Of a stretch of DNA of 64,000 nucleotides, positions 48,011 through 55,922 are shown in pieces. The stretch comes from Pseudoflavonifractor capillosus. Its GTDB lineage: Bacteria > Bacillota > Clostridia > Oscillospirales > Oscillospiraceae. Within the stretch, counting starts at the first letter, position 1, and each line of letters begins with the position of its first letter. Both the position numbers and the translations under genes were made by a program. The stretch covers positions 1-64,000 of the forward strand of contig NZ_JACJJE010000012.1 of NCBI RefSeq assembly GCF_016899775.1, given 5' to 3'. The notes beneath the pieces are model-generated. The model saw nothing but the letters and a program-made list of their open reading frames with translations, was not told where the DNA came from and ran no database searches.

Positions 48011-49966
48011 CTACCACCCCTTCATAGTGATACCCTGACTTTGTTCCTCCTCGTGGTCATCCGGTTTGTGGCCCATAGCAATTTTCTTTGCCTGGATTTT
48101 TCTTCTCAGTTTGCTGTCCACCTGCAGACTGGTGCTGGACTGGGGCAGGGAGTGGTCCTGGAAGATCCGGCTCATGTGGTAGAGCAGCTGAGTGACCGCC
48201 AGCATGACAGAGGGTGGACGGAGGTCATTCAGCCGTTCCAGGAAGAACTGCGCGTACTGGTTTCCCTGGGCGGCGGAACGGCTGAACCACACCATCGCTT
48301 GGACCTGATCCTGGGCCACTCCCTGTCCAGTCAGGTATAACTTGCCCAACATGTACTGGGCATGCTGATTGCCCGCCTCCGCCGACCGGGTGAACCACTC
48401 CGCCGCTTTGGTGGTATCCTTAGTCATCGCCAGACCGGTAAGATACTCTTTCCCCAGCCGGTAGGCGGCAAAGTGGCTTCCATTTTCCACCGCCTGCCTC
48501 AGCCAGCGGATGCCCTCGTCCAGATCCCGCACCTCCCAATCGTCGGAGAGAAGCAGTTTTCCCAGGGCGTACTGTGCTTCCGTCAAACCCTGTATCGCCG
48601 CCTGAGCAAGCCAGTGCTTTGCCTTGCGGTTGTCCGGAATCAGCAGAGGGCCGTCCCGATAGAGCTGCCCCATTAGGTACTGGGCATGGGTGTCTCCTCG
48701 CTCTGCCAACTGCGCCAACTCATCCGCCGCGCCATCCCGTTCCTCCAGCGGAAGCCTTTCATCCCGGATGATTTGCCGCAGTTCCCAGCAGGCATAGGAC
48801 TCGCCCTGCACTTGTTCCGGTTCGTCGTAGCCGGTCAGGTCAGCGTCCTCGAAGGTGATTTCTCCCAACCGTATCCGCTCCGCCTCCCGGATGACAGCGT
48901 TCTTGATCTGCCGGAACTCTTTCTCCTGGGACAGCTTTTTCTTCTCTCTGAGGTTGTCGTGGTAGTAGCTCTCCACCTCACCCTGGAGCCTGCACCACTG
49001 GTCGTAGCACGCGCGGACCATCGGCAGCTCCTCCAGCTTATCCACCACCTCATCCACGGTTTTTTTCACCGGCTTGGACAGGTAGCCGTAGGACTTCTTA
49101 CCCTTAACCGTTTCCAATTGTGCAGAGAGCGTTTGCATCAACTCTTCCACGTCTGGATGAGTGCAGACGCTCCGTGCCATCTCCTGGGTGAGTTTTCGGA
49201 TGGCCCTGCGTGCCTCCCGCACCAACTCATCCCGCGACTGGGACTTCTGCTCGTAGGTGTGGAGCATCTCCTGGCGGAAGATTTGGTTGGTCAGCTTCGA
49301 TTTGATATTTCGGATACCCTCCCGTGTCAGGTAAGCTTCCTCTGGCTCCGTTGACCACGCCATCATGTGGACATGGGGATGCTCCTCCTCATCGTGGAAA
49401 GCGGCGTACCAGCGGAAGTGATTGGGCGGGATGTTCATGGCGGCGGCGAGGTCATTGCGGTTGGCCCGGAGCAGGTTCCGCCACGCCTTGGCGTTGTCAT
49501 AGCCAAGGCGGGCGGCATCCTCCCGTTTCAGGGAGATGATGTGGGTCCACACGTTGCCGGTGTAGTGGTCCAGCTCGTCCATAGCGTTTGCCAAGTCCAC
49601 GCCCTCCTCGTCCCCAAAGAGGCCGTGATCCCCCAGCCGTTCCGCCCTGGGCCGGGTAGCGATGTACTTCAGGTAGCCGTCCGACTGCTGCACCACCGAC
49701 CAGTTTTCCTCCAGCGCCCTGGTAATGAACGCAGAGGCGTTTGCTTTTGTGGGCTTGGCTTTGTAGTCAGAATACTCGTCCAATTCTTTTGCCTTCGGAA
49801 AGTCTTTTGTCAGTTTTCTGACCAGCTGCTCCTGCTTTCTAGTGGGTGGACGGTCATCCGGGAGCAGTTCTACTCGCTCTCTGGTCCCGATGTACCGCAG
49901 GTAGCCGCTGGCAGAATTACTCCTGCCGCATTTGAGGTACGGGCTTTTGACGATCAATCCTGCCAC
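48011..49966 (-). CDS. MobP3-like relaxase with Sel1 repeats
   Basis: A 651-aa relaxase. The N-terminus GLIVKSPYLKCGRSNSASGY and GYLRYIGTRERVE are typical of MobP3 relaxases; FHDEEEHPHVHMMAWS carries the metal-binding His motif. Residues about 430-590 are Sel1/TPR-like repeats (AQYLMGQLYRDG, AQYALGKLLLSD, AAYRLGKEYLTG, AQYMLGKLYLTGQGV), unusual for a relaxase. It ends KLRRKIQAKKIAMGHKPDDHEE, the tail also found in IME-A. Confidence 0.88.
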   Translation of the reverse strand: MAGLIVKSPYLKCGRSNSASGYLRYIGTRERVELLPDDRPPTRKQEQLVRKLTKDFPKAKELDEYSDYKAKPTKANASAFITRALEENWSVVQQSDGYLKYIATRPRAERLGDHGLFGDEEGVDLANAMDELDHYTGNVWTHIISLKREDAARLGYDNAKAWRNLLRANRNDLAAAMNIPPNHFRWYAAFHDEEEHPHVHMMAWSTEPEEAYLTREGIRNIKSKLTNQIFRQEMLHTYEQKSQSRDELVREARRAIRKLTQEMARSVCTHPDVEELMQTLSAQLETVKGKKSYGYLSKPVKKTVDEVVDKLEELPMVRACYDQWCRLQGEVESYYHDNLREKKKLSQEKEFRQIKNAVIREAERIRLGEITFEDADLTGYDEPEQVQGESYACWELRQIIRDERLPLEERDGAADELAQLAERGDTHAQYLMGQLYRDGPLLIPDNRKAKHWLAQAAIQGLTEAQYALGKLLLSDDWEVRDLDEGIRWLRQAVENGSHFAAYRLGKEYLTGLAMTKDTTKAAEWFTRSAEAGNQHAQYMLGKLYLTGQGVAQDQVQAMVWFSRSAAQGNQYAQFFLERLNDLRPPSVMLAVTQLLYHMSRIFQDHSLPQSSTSLQVDSKLRRKIQAKKIAMGHKPDDHEEEQSQGITMKGW

Positions 49967-50385
49967 GCATTGTCCTCCTCCCAGGCTTCCCGTACCCGCT
50001 GCTCCAGCGAGATGCGGCCGTTGGTTTTCTTCACGTTGTTGACACTCTCAGCCCGACGCCGTCGCAAATCATCTCTGCTGAACTGAAACGCATCCGCCAG
50101 GATACCAGCTACCATGTCCTGTTCCACCGCCTGCCGGAAAGCCAGGGAGGACAGCCGAGCCTCCAGTTGTCCCAACCGTCCATCCAGACAGGACTTGACA
50201 GAGGTGGGAAGGAACAGCCCAGCGTTGTTGGCGCTGAGGTAGTCCAGGTAGAAGTCCACGGCGTTTTCGATGAAGGCGGTGAGACTGCGGCTTCCATCCT
50301 CTCTGTAACGCCGTTCCAGAAGCGCTTTTTTCTCCGGTGTTAGATAGAGAGCAAATTTCTCTTTTTTGCTCAAAATAGCCTCCAT
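49954..50385 (-). CDS. Mobilisation accessory protein
   Basis: A 143-aa protein (MEAILSKKEKFALYLTPEKK), with an RHH-like N-terminus, DGSRSLTAFIENAVDFYLDYL, and a C-terminal helical part ending in an acidic tail. Overlaps the relaxase start by 13 bases. Presumably binds oriT as a MobC counterpart. ATG 50385 lies after a weak site, so the start is less certain. Confidence 0.7.
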   Translation of the reverse strand: MEAILSKKEKFALYLTPEKKALLERRYREDGSRSLTAFIENAVDFYLDYLSANNAGLFLPTSVKSCLDGRLGQLEARLSSLAFRQAVEQDMVAGILADAFQFSRDDLRRRRAESVNNVKKTNGRISLEQRVREAWEEDNAWQD

Positions 50386-50504
50386 TCCGGGGTATGACCC
50401 CTGATTTTCTCTTGCAGCAGTAAGGATTCGGGGAATACGACCGCAAGAGGAAATTTCCCTTCTGGATTTGACCCCAATTCCGACCATCTGGGAAACGCCC
50501 AGAG

Positions 50505-50656
50505 CTGCCCGCACTGCGGGCAGATGTGACTGGGCAGAGCGGCGGTCTTGACGCCTGCCCTTTATCCTGCTTTATCTTTCGTCCTCCGCCGAGTCCTCGA
50601 AAGCGCCCTAAATCCGGCTCAAAACCGCTGGGATGGGCAGGGACTCTGCCCATCCC
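50505..50656. other. Hairpin pair in gene-free stretch (candidate IME-B oriT)
   Basis: The 292 bases between the accessory gene and the initiator-like gene hold no gene. They contain a 19-base dyad CTGCCCGCA-C-TGCGGGCAG (50505-50523) and a perfect 11-bp stem GGGATGGGCAG/CTGCCCATCCC with a 5-base loop (50630-50656). The second could also end the minus-strand gene at 50678, though no T run is seen. Confidence 0.5.
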
Positions 50657-50677
50657 ATGATCGGGGCACACAGCGGT

Positions 50678-51346
50678 TTACAGGCGGTCATGCAGGGGAT
50701 TTTGGTTCTTGCAGGCGCTTCGCCATGCGCTCTCCACATCCTCTTTCAGGCGATTCATTGCCTGTTGATAAAACGCGTCCGTCGCCTGCTGAATAGGCAG
50801 GATGGTGTAGCAGTTGTTGCCGGTCCACTTCATACCTTTGTCATCCATGTAGCTGGTGTGTTCCATTGTGATGAGCTGTTTATCCACCAGTGTGGCGATG
50901 TGCTTCATCACAGTGTTGACGGACAGGCCGGTGGCATCTGTGATGGTGTTGTAGCTGGGATGGCACTGGTGCGTGCGGCGGTCCTCACAGCAGAGCAGAT
51001 AGGCATAGACCGTGATTGGTCCGTGACCGAGGTTCAGATAAAAGAGTTCATCCGGTAGAGTGAAAAAGTTTCCGCTTTTCGGCGGTGACCAGGTTGGGAG
51101 CAGGCTGCATGTCACGAATCCCCGGTCTACCAGAACGTCCACTTGTCGCTCTGCCATTTGGATACTCATTTTTGCGCGCATGGCCAGCTCCCGGATAGCA
51201 GGCACGCCGTGGATCTTCCGGCAGGACCGGTACTGGAGATAGGCCAGGATGGCGAAGGCGGCGGGCTTGAGGTTCCACTGCCAGATCTCATTCGGGAGTG
51301 GGAACCGGTACGTACTTGGATGGCGCCGTATGGCGAGCGGACTCAT
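50678..51346 (-). CDS. Winged-helix replication-initiator-like protein
   Basis: A 222-aa protein with two winged-helix units: PAAFAILAYLQYRSC...IRELAMRAKMSIQMAERQVD and ITVYAYLLCCEDRRTHQCHP...ITDATGLSVNTVMKHIATL. This layout is common in clostridial mobile elements, where it is usually called a helix-turn-helix or RepA-like protein. It may allow replication of the excised circle. Overlaps the next gene by 4 bases. Confidence 0.75.
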   Translation of the reverse strand: MSPLAIRRHPSTYRFPLPNEIWQWNLKPAAFAILAYLQYRSCRKIHGVPAIRELAMRAKMSIQMAERQVDVLVDRGFVTCSLLPTWSPPKSGNFFTLPDELFYLNLGHGPITVYAYLLCCEDRRTHQCHPSYNTITDATGLSVNTVMKHIATLVDKQLITMEHTSYMDDKGMKWTGNNCYTILPIQQATDAFYQQAMNRLKEDVESAWRSACKNQNPLHDRL

Positions 51347-51558
51347 TGGCAGTCACCTCCTTGTATGTGAGCAGACACCCACTGTACGAATTGTTCCTTG
51401 GGGGCTACCATGCGGCTGCCGATGCGCAGAGTGGGAAAGCTAGGTTCGTGCATCAACTCGTAAGCGCTGGAGGATGACACACCCAGTACCTTCCCTACTG
51501 TTTCAGCGTTGAGGAACAGCGGCAGGTCGTCGTAGCTTTTGTAGACGGATGTTTTCAA
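51343..51558 (-). CDS. xis: Excisionase-like HTH protein
   Basis: A 71-aa protein. PLFLNAETVGKVLGVSSSSAYELMH is an HTH_17/excisionase fold, and FPTLRIGSRMVAPKEQFVQW the wing. I use TTG 51558 (LKTSVYKSYDDLP) because GGCGAGGT lies just upstream and the family normally starts there; the ATG at 51639 would add 27 basic residues. Probably directs excision by the IME-B integrase. Confidence 0.75.
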   Translation of the reverse strand: MKTSVYKSYDDLPLFLNAETVGKVLGVSSSSAYELMHEPSFPTLRIGSRMVAPKEQFVQWVSAHIQGGDCQ

Positions 51559-51644
51559 GGATACCTCGCCTTTCTTGTTGGTTGGATGGATTCTTTTTCT
51601 ACCAATCAGTTTCGTTTTCCCTCTTGACAGTACGGCCATTTCAG

Positions 51645-51754
51645 ATTAGACTAATGAAAAATAAAATTATTAAAATTAGTCCTTTTTCAATGTAACAGAT
51701 TATCACACCCATGTCAAGTCTAAAATAAAAATAAATATAATACTTGGTCTAATT
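51645..51754. promoter_or_regulatory. Divergent promoter region with ATTAG/CTAAT sites
   Basis: AT-rich intergenic region. ATTAG-A-CTAAT (51645-51655) is a perfect dyad; further half-sites are ATTAG at 51676, GTCTAA at 51719 and GTCTAAT at 51748. A TATAAT -10 for the DUF6076 gene is at 51736-51741. Probably a regulator such as the excisionase-like protein binds here. Confidence 0.5.
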
Positions 51755-51767
51755 TGAGGTGACATGT

Positions 51768-52727
51768 ATGAATCGATTCTCGTTCAAATCATATCTTCTG
51801 GACAACCAGGAGTACTATCAGTACACCTATGATCTGAAAGAACCTGAGATGCGGGCGGTGCAGGATATCCCGTTTCCCGAAAGCTTGACTTCTTTTACCT
51901 ATCTGGAGGAGGAGCGCTATCGCCCCATTTTGGAACGATTAGACGGAGCCCTGTCTGTACTCAGTGAACAGAGAACAGACGCAGCGGCGGAAACAGCATC
52001 AGAGCTTTTGATGAAGCTGGGGAAGGTACACATCTATTTTGAACTGTTTCGCTTGGAGTGGCAGGAGCGTCTGATGGACGCCGTAGAGAACGGATTTGCG
52101 GACGTGGTGACGCGGCTTCCTCGTGCGGAGCTGGCCGCTCTCCCGGTAGAGATCCAGAGCTGGCAGCAAAAGCTGCGGAGTATTTTTGACGATGAGTTGG
52201 ACATGGATGCTGTGCCGAAGAAAAAACCTGTACGCATCACCCTCAGTGAGGGATGCAAGCCGATCCCGTGGTTTCCCGTTCAGCCTCTGACTGTCACCTT
52301 TGAGCAGACCGCCAATGGACAATACGTGGACGTACTGCTGCCGAAGCGCATGTTTGACCTGGTAGACTACCATCTGCGGGAGTGCCTGAAACAAAAGGTG
52401 CGGATGCGGGTATGCCGGAGCTGCGGAAAGTATTTTGCGGTGATGGGGCACTCCACGGCGGAGTACTGCAATCATCCCTTCGATGCCAAGGGACGCACTT
52501 GCCGCCAGGTGGCGTCCATTTTGCAGTGGAACCGGAACCGGGCGACGGACGAGGTATTCAAATCCTACCGCCGGGAGTACAAGAAGCGCTTTGCCCGGAT
52601 GAAGGCCGGGACCATGGTAGCAGACGACTTTTACGCCTGGAGCGAGAAGGCCAGAGAGAAAAAGGCGGAGTGCGACGCGGGGCAGCTGACACGGGAAGAG
52701 TTTGAATGCTGGCTAAAAAACTCATAA
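51768..52727 (+). CDS. DUF6076-like protein with zinc motif
   Basis: A 319-aa protein. MRVCRSCGKYFAVMGHSTAEYC, with a final Cys in KGRTCRQVAS, forms a zinc finger in the C-terminal third; the remainder is helical. It matches the DUF6076 type seen at the right ends of clostridial mobile elements. Function unknown. ATG 51768 after GAGGTG. The only IME-B gene on the plus strand. Confidence 0.75.
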   Translation: MNRFSFKSYLLDNQEYYQYTYDLKEPEMRAVQDIPFPESLTSFTYLEEERYRPILERLDGALSVLSEQRTDAAAETASELLMKLGKVHIYFELFRLEWQERLMDAVENGFADVVTRLPRAELAALPVEIQSWQQKLRSIFDDELDMDAVPKKKPVRITLSEGCKPIPWFPVQPLTVTFEQTANGQYVDVLLPKRMFDLVDYHLRECLKQKVRMRVCRSCGKYFAVMGHSTAEYCNHPFDAKGRTCRQVASILQWNRNRATDEVFKSYRREYKKRFARMKAGTMVADDFYAWSEKAREKKAECDAGQLTREEFECWLKNS

Positions 52728-52730
52728 AAT

Positions 52731-52772
52731 AAAACTGCGCCGACAGAGCAAGTACCCTGTCAGCGCAGTTTT
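52731..52772 (+). terminator. Terminator after DUF6076 gene
   Basis: Sixteen-position stem with one mismatch (AAAACTGCGCCGACAG / CTGTCAGCGCAGTTTT) and a T run on both sides, so it probably also ends the convergent SDR operon. Confidence 0.85.
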
Positions 52773-52826
52773 TCAAATTGACTTGGTTTTGAGATGAGCT
52801 GCACTGGTTATTAAGAGACTGGAAAA

Positions 52827-53621
52827 TCAATATGCTCTGGTCATTCCACCGTCCAAAAGAATGGTCTGCCCGGAGATATAGGTGTTGGCCTCAGAGCACA
52901 GGAACGCTGCCAGACGACCATATTCTGTAGGCGTGCCATAGCGTCCCAGGGGGAAGGACTTCAGGTCCTCTTTTTCGTACTCCTCCACGGAGATACCTGC
53001 TTTTTCCGCCCGCATAGCATTCAGACTGGTAATTCGGGCAGTGCCGATGCGGCCAGGACCGATGACATTGATGAGAATGTTGTCCTTGCCCAGCTCGGAG
53101 GACAGAGTCTTGCTCATGCCCACCACGCCCATGCGCATGGTGTTGGACAGGATTAGGTTGTCCAGGCAGTCTTTGACAGAAGAACTGGTGGAATTCACGA
53201 TGCGGCCGCCACCCAGCTTCCGCATGGAGGGCAGGCAGGCACGGATGGTGCGTACATAGGACAGCAGGCACAAATTGAAGGCGTTCTCCCAGTCGGCATC
53301 CTGGAAGGAGTCGAAGGGACCGGGCTTGGGACCGGGGCACATATTGACCAGTGCCCAGATGTCGCCCAGAGTAGCCACAGTGTGATCCACGAGTTTTTGA
53401 ATATCATCGGCCTTGTTTACGTCGGCCAGAAAAGCTTCTGGCCGATTGCCAGTCTCTTGTTCGATTTCATCCTGAGCCGCATAAAGCTGATCTTTAAAGG
53501 GTTCAGCTGTGCAGATCATTACCTTGGCTCCTTCACGGGCCAGCTCGGTGGCGATACCCTTGCCCAATCCAGCGGCAGAAGCCATAACTAACGCAACTTT
53601 TCCGTTTAAACCGAATTCCAT
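52827..53621 (-). CDS. SDR-fold protein lacking the catalytic Tyr-Lys
   Basis: A 264-aa short-chain dehydrogenase/reductase fold. The cofactor loop is degenerate (ASAAGLGKGIA for TGxxxGxG) and the NAG motif reads NMCPGP. Where YxxxK is expected it has SNTMR (Ser and Arg). This fits the BKR-like SDR subgroup that does not keep the standard tetrad, so chemistry as an oxidoreductase is doubtful. Last gene of the operon with FAH hydrolase, symporter and aminotransferase. ATG 53621 after GAAGGAG. Confidence 0.85.
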   Translation of the reverse strand: MEFGLNGKVALVMASAAGLGKGIATELAREGAKVMICTAEPFKDQLYAAQDEIEQETGNRPEAFLADVNKADDIQKLVDHTVATLGDIWALVNMCPGPKPGPFDSFQDADWENAFNLCLLSYVRTIRACLPSMRKLGGGRIVNSTSSSVKDCLDNLILSNTMRMGVVGMSKTLSSELGKDNILINVIGPGRIGTARITSLNAMRAEKAGISVEEYEKEDLKSFPLGRYGTPTEYGRLAAFLCSEANTYISGQTILLDGGMTRAY

Positions 53622-53693
53622 ATTGCGATTCTCCTTCTATTTTTTGCCATTGTTATTCAGAAAATACTGTTGAAAATACGCTGTTTTGAATTT

Positions 53694-54623
53694 TCAATAC
53701 CCCATCTCTGGGTGGAGCTTCAGGTCGGCCACCGGGTTCACCAGGGGCTCCATGGCGAAGCCGCCGGGGCCCACGATGCGGCACTCGGCCACGTCCCCGT
53801 CCTGGATGTGGAAGGCCCGGGGGGTGCCGGTGGCCAGGATGTCCCCGGCGTACCAGCCCTGGATCTGGCTGTGGAGGGACACCAGCCGGTCGGGGGTGTG
53901 GGTCATATGGTCCACGGTGTTCTGGGCGTGGATCTGCCCGTTGTGCACCGACTGGACCTCCAGCTTCAGCACGTCGGGCACCTCGTCGGGGGTGACCAGC
54001 TGGGGGCCGAAGGAGATGAAGGTGGGGAAGTTCTTCACGATGCACAGATAGCGGGGGTTGCCGCTGAGGTAGTCGTTGCCCTTCAGGATGGACTCCTCCG
54101 TCATGTCCAGGATGGTGGTGTAGCCGGCAATGGCGCTCTGCCAGTCCTCCTGGGACACGTCCCGGCAGTCCCGGCCCATGATGATGCCCAGCTCCGCCTC
54201 GGCGGTGGTCTTCTGGGCCTCCTTCAGCCGGGGCAGCTTGATGGTGTCCCCGGGGCCGATGAGGGTCTCGGGCATTTTGAAGAAGCTGCCCGGAAAGCCG
54301 GTGGGGGGCGCGTTGCCGATGTCTCCGGCGTGCTCGGCGTAGTTCAGGCCGATGCCGAAGATGCGCTTGGGATGGCGGTACAGGGGGGCGTACACCACCT
54401 GCTCCGCGGGGACCAGGCCGGGAATGGTCTCCAGCTCGTCTTTGCCGCCTTCGTTGTACCACTGGGTCAGGCCGGGTACCTGGCCCGCCTGGATCAGCTC
54501 CAGCATCTCCTCCTTCCAGGCGGTGCCCTTGGCCGCGTTCAGGGCGTGGATGGGCAGGATGCCGCCCTTGGCCACGATGCCGGCGATCTCAGCGCCGTTC
54601 AGCTTAATGGTTGCCAGTCTCAT
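53694..54623 (-). CDS. Fumarylacetoacetate hydrolase family protein
   Basis: A 309-aa protein. RIFGIGLNYAEHAGDIGNAP, a metal-site EAELGIIMGRD (Glu ligands), and LATGTPRAFHIQDGDVAECR are FAH family marks. Members hydrolyse or decarboxylate C-C bonds in 2-oxo acids from aromatic or amino acid breakdown. In an operon with an aminotransferase and dicarboxylate carrier, a substrate derived from an amino acid is plausible but unproven. Third-position GC is very high here. Confidence 0.88.
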   Translation of the reverse strand: MRLATIKLNGAEIAGIVAKGGILPIHALNAAKGTAWKEEMLELIQAGQVPGLTQWYNEGGKDELETIPGLVPAEQVVYAPLYRHPKRIFGIGLNYAEHAGDIGNAPPTGFPGSFFKMPETLIGPGDTIKLPRLKEAQKTTAEAELGIIMGRDCRDVSQEDWQSAIAGYTTILDMTEESILKGNDYLSGNPRYLCIVKNFPTFISFGPQLVTPDEVPDVLKLEVQSVHNGQIHAQNTVDHMTHTPDRLVSLHSQIQGWYAGDILATGTPRAFHIQDGDVAECRIVGPGGFAMEPLVNPVADLKLHPEMGY

Positions 54624-54662
54624 ACTGAAATGCTCCTTTGCTTTTAAAAATCAAATTCATTC

Positions 54663-55907
54663 TTATACTTTACTTTGTGCCTTTGGCTCCTCCACGAACA
54701 TGTTCTCACTGCGGGCTACTACCAGAGTGGTCACCACGTCGCCGGTGCAGTTGAAAGTAGTATTGGCCATATCAATCAGACGGAAAATGCCGGCAATCAG
54801 GCCCACCACTTCCAAAGGCATACCCATATTGGTCAGCAGGATGGTCGTCATAATGATAGCGCCGCCGGGGACACCGGGACAGCCCATCGCAACTAGAACT
54901 GTGGAAATGACAATGTTAATCAGCGCTGCAGGGGACAGGTCAATCTGATACATCTGGGCGGTGAGGACGATGGCTGCTGCATAGTAGATACACCCGCCAT
55001 TCATATTGATGGTGGCGCCCAGGGGCAGGGAGAAAGCAGACAGTTCCGGGGACACCTTAAAGTCCTCGTTGGTGATGGAGGTCGTCACTGGCAGAGAACC
55101 GCTGCTGCTGGTGGTACTAGCTGTTACCACCCACAGCCGCCAGATATTTCGGAAGAAGACCCCCAGAGGGAACCGGGCCAGGATAGCCACCATGGGCACA
55201 TACATCAGCAGCACCAGAATCACGTCAGAGGCATAGACTGTCAGGATCAACTTGCCCAGAGGGCCAAAGATAGACAGACCATAGGCGCCCACAGACTCCG
55301 CCAGCAGAGCCGCCACGCCGATGGGGGAGAACTTCATCACGATGCCGGTGATCTTGTACATGGCCTCTGTCAAATCCTGAATAGCAGTGACCAGACGAGC
55401 TCCGCGCTCTTCCAAAATGATCAGAGACACACCCAGGAATACGGAAAATACAATGATCTGGAGCATGTTGGCCTCAGTAAAGGCCACAAAGATGTTGGAA
55501 GGGAACATCCCCACTAAGGTGTCGATGATGCTGGGCATTTCCTGGGCCTCGTACTCAGTGCCGCCGGAGAGCAGGCTCATGTCAAAGCCCGCTCCTGGGT
55601 CGATGAGGTTGGCCATCACCAGGCCAATGCACACCGACAGCGCGGAGGTGATAGCGTAGATACCCACCACCTTCACACCGATATTCCGCAGCTTCCGCAG
55701 GTCGCCCAAACTGGCCACACCGGCGGTGATAGACAGGAAAACCATAGGCACCACGATCATCTGAATCATGTTCAGGAAGATGTCCCCCAAGGGGGCCAGA
55801 ATTGTGGCTTTCTCCCCGAACACCAGACCGATCACGATACCGATGCCAAAGCCGATAAAGGTCTTGGCTGCTAAGCTCAGTTTTTTTCTCTCCTTTTTGT
55901 CCTCCAC
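54663..55907 (-). CDS. Dicarboxylate/amino acid:cation symporter (DAACS)
   Basis: A 414-aa membrane carrier. The serine-rich re-entrant loop TASTTSSSGSLP and the TM7 NMNG sequence (GATINMNGGCIYY) are diagnostic, with a second re-entrant loop near MGCPGVPGGAIIM. It imports dicarboxylates or acidic amino acids with Na+ or H+. GTG start at 55907 behind GGGGGG; 15 bases after the aminotransferase. Confidence 0.93.
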   Translation of the reverse strand: MEDKKERKKLSLAAKTFIGFGIGIVIGLVFGEKATILAPLGDIFLNMIQMIVVPMVFLSITAGVASLGDLRKLRNIGVKVVGIYAITSALSVCIGLVMANLIDPGAGFDMSLLSGGTEYEAQEMPSIIDTLVGMFPSNIFVAFTEANMLQIIVFSVFLGVSLIILEERGARLVTAIQDLTEAMYKITGIVMKFSPIGVAALLAESVGAYGLSIFGPLGKLILTVYASDVILVLLMYVPMVAILARFPLGVFFRNIWRLWVVTASTTSSSGSLPVTTSITNEDFKVSPELSAFSLPLGATINMNGGCIYYAAAIVLTAQMYQIDLSPAALINIVISTVLVAMGCPGVPGGAIIMTTILLTNMGMPLEVVGLIAGIFRLIDMANTTFNCTGDVVTTLVVARSENMFVEEPKAQSKV

Positions 55908-55922
55908 AGTGTCCGCCCCCCT

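Larger units (their letters stand above)
46138..52772. mobile_element. Integrative mobilisable element B (IME-B), right end unclear
   Basis: Begins at att copy 3 with terminator, arm repeats and integrase in the same order as IME-A. Carries relaxase, accessory protein, replication-initiator-like and excisionase-like genes and a DUF6076 gene. No fourth att copy was found up to 64000. I place the end at the terminator at 52772 because chromosomal-type genes start after it, but this boundary is a guess. Confidence 0.65.

Noticed and set aside
52773-52826. Sequence GACTTGGTTTTGAGATGAGC as a degenerate fourth att copy
   Set aside because: The resemblance to CTTGGTAAGGATGAGGT is short and gapped, with no match to the T-arm or acceptor part; it could be chance.
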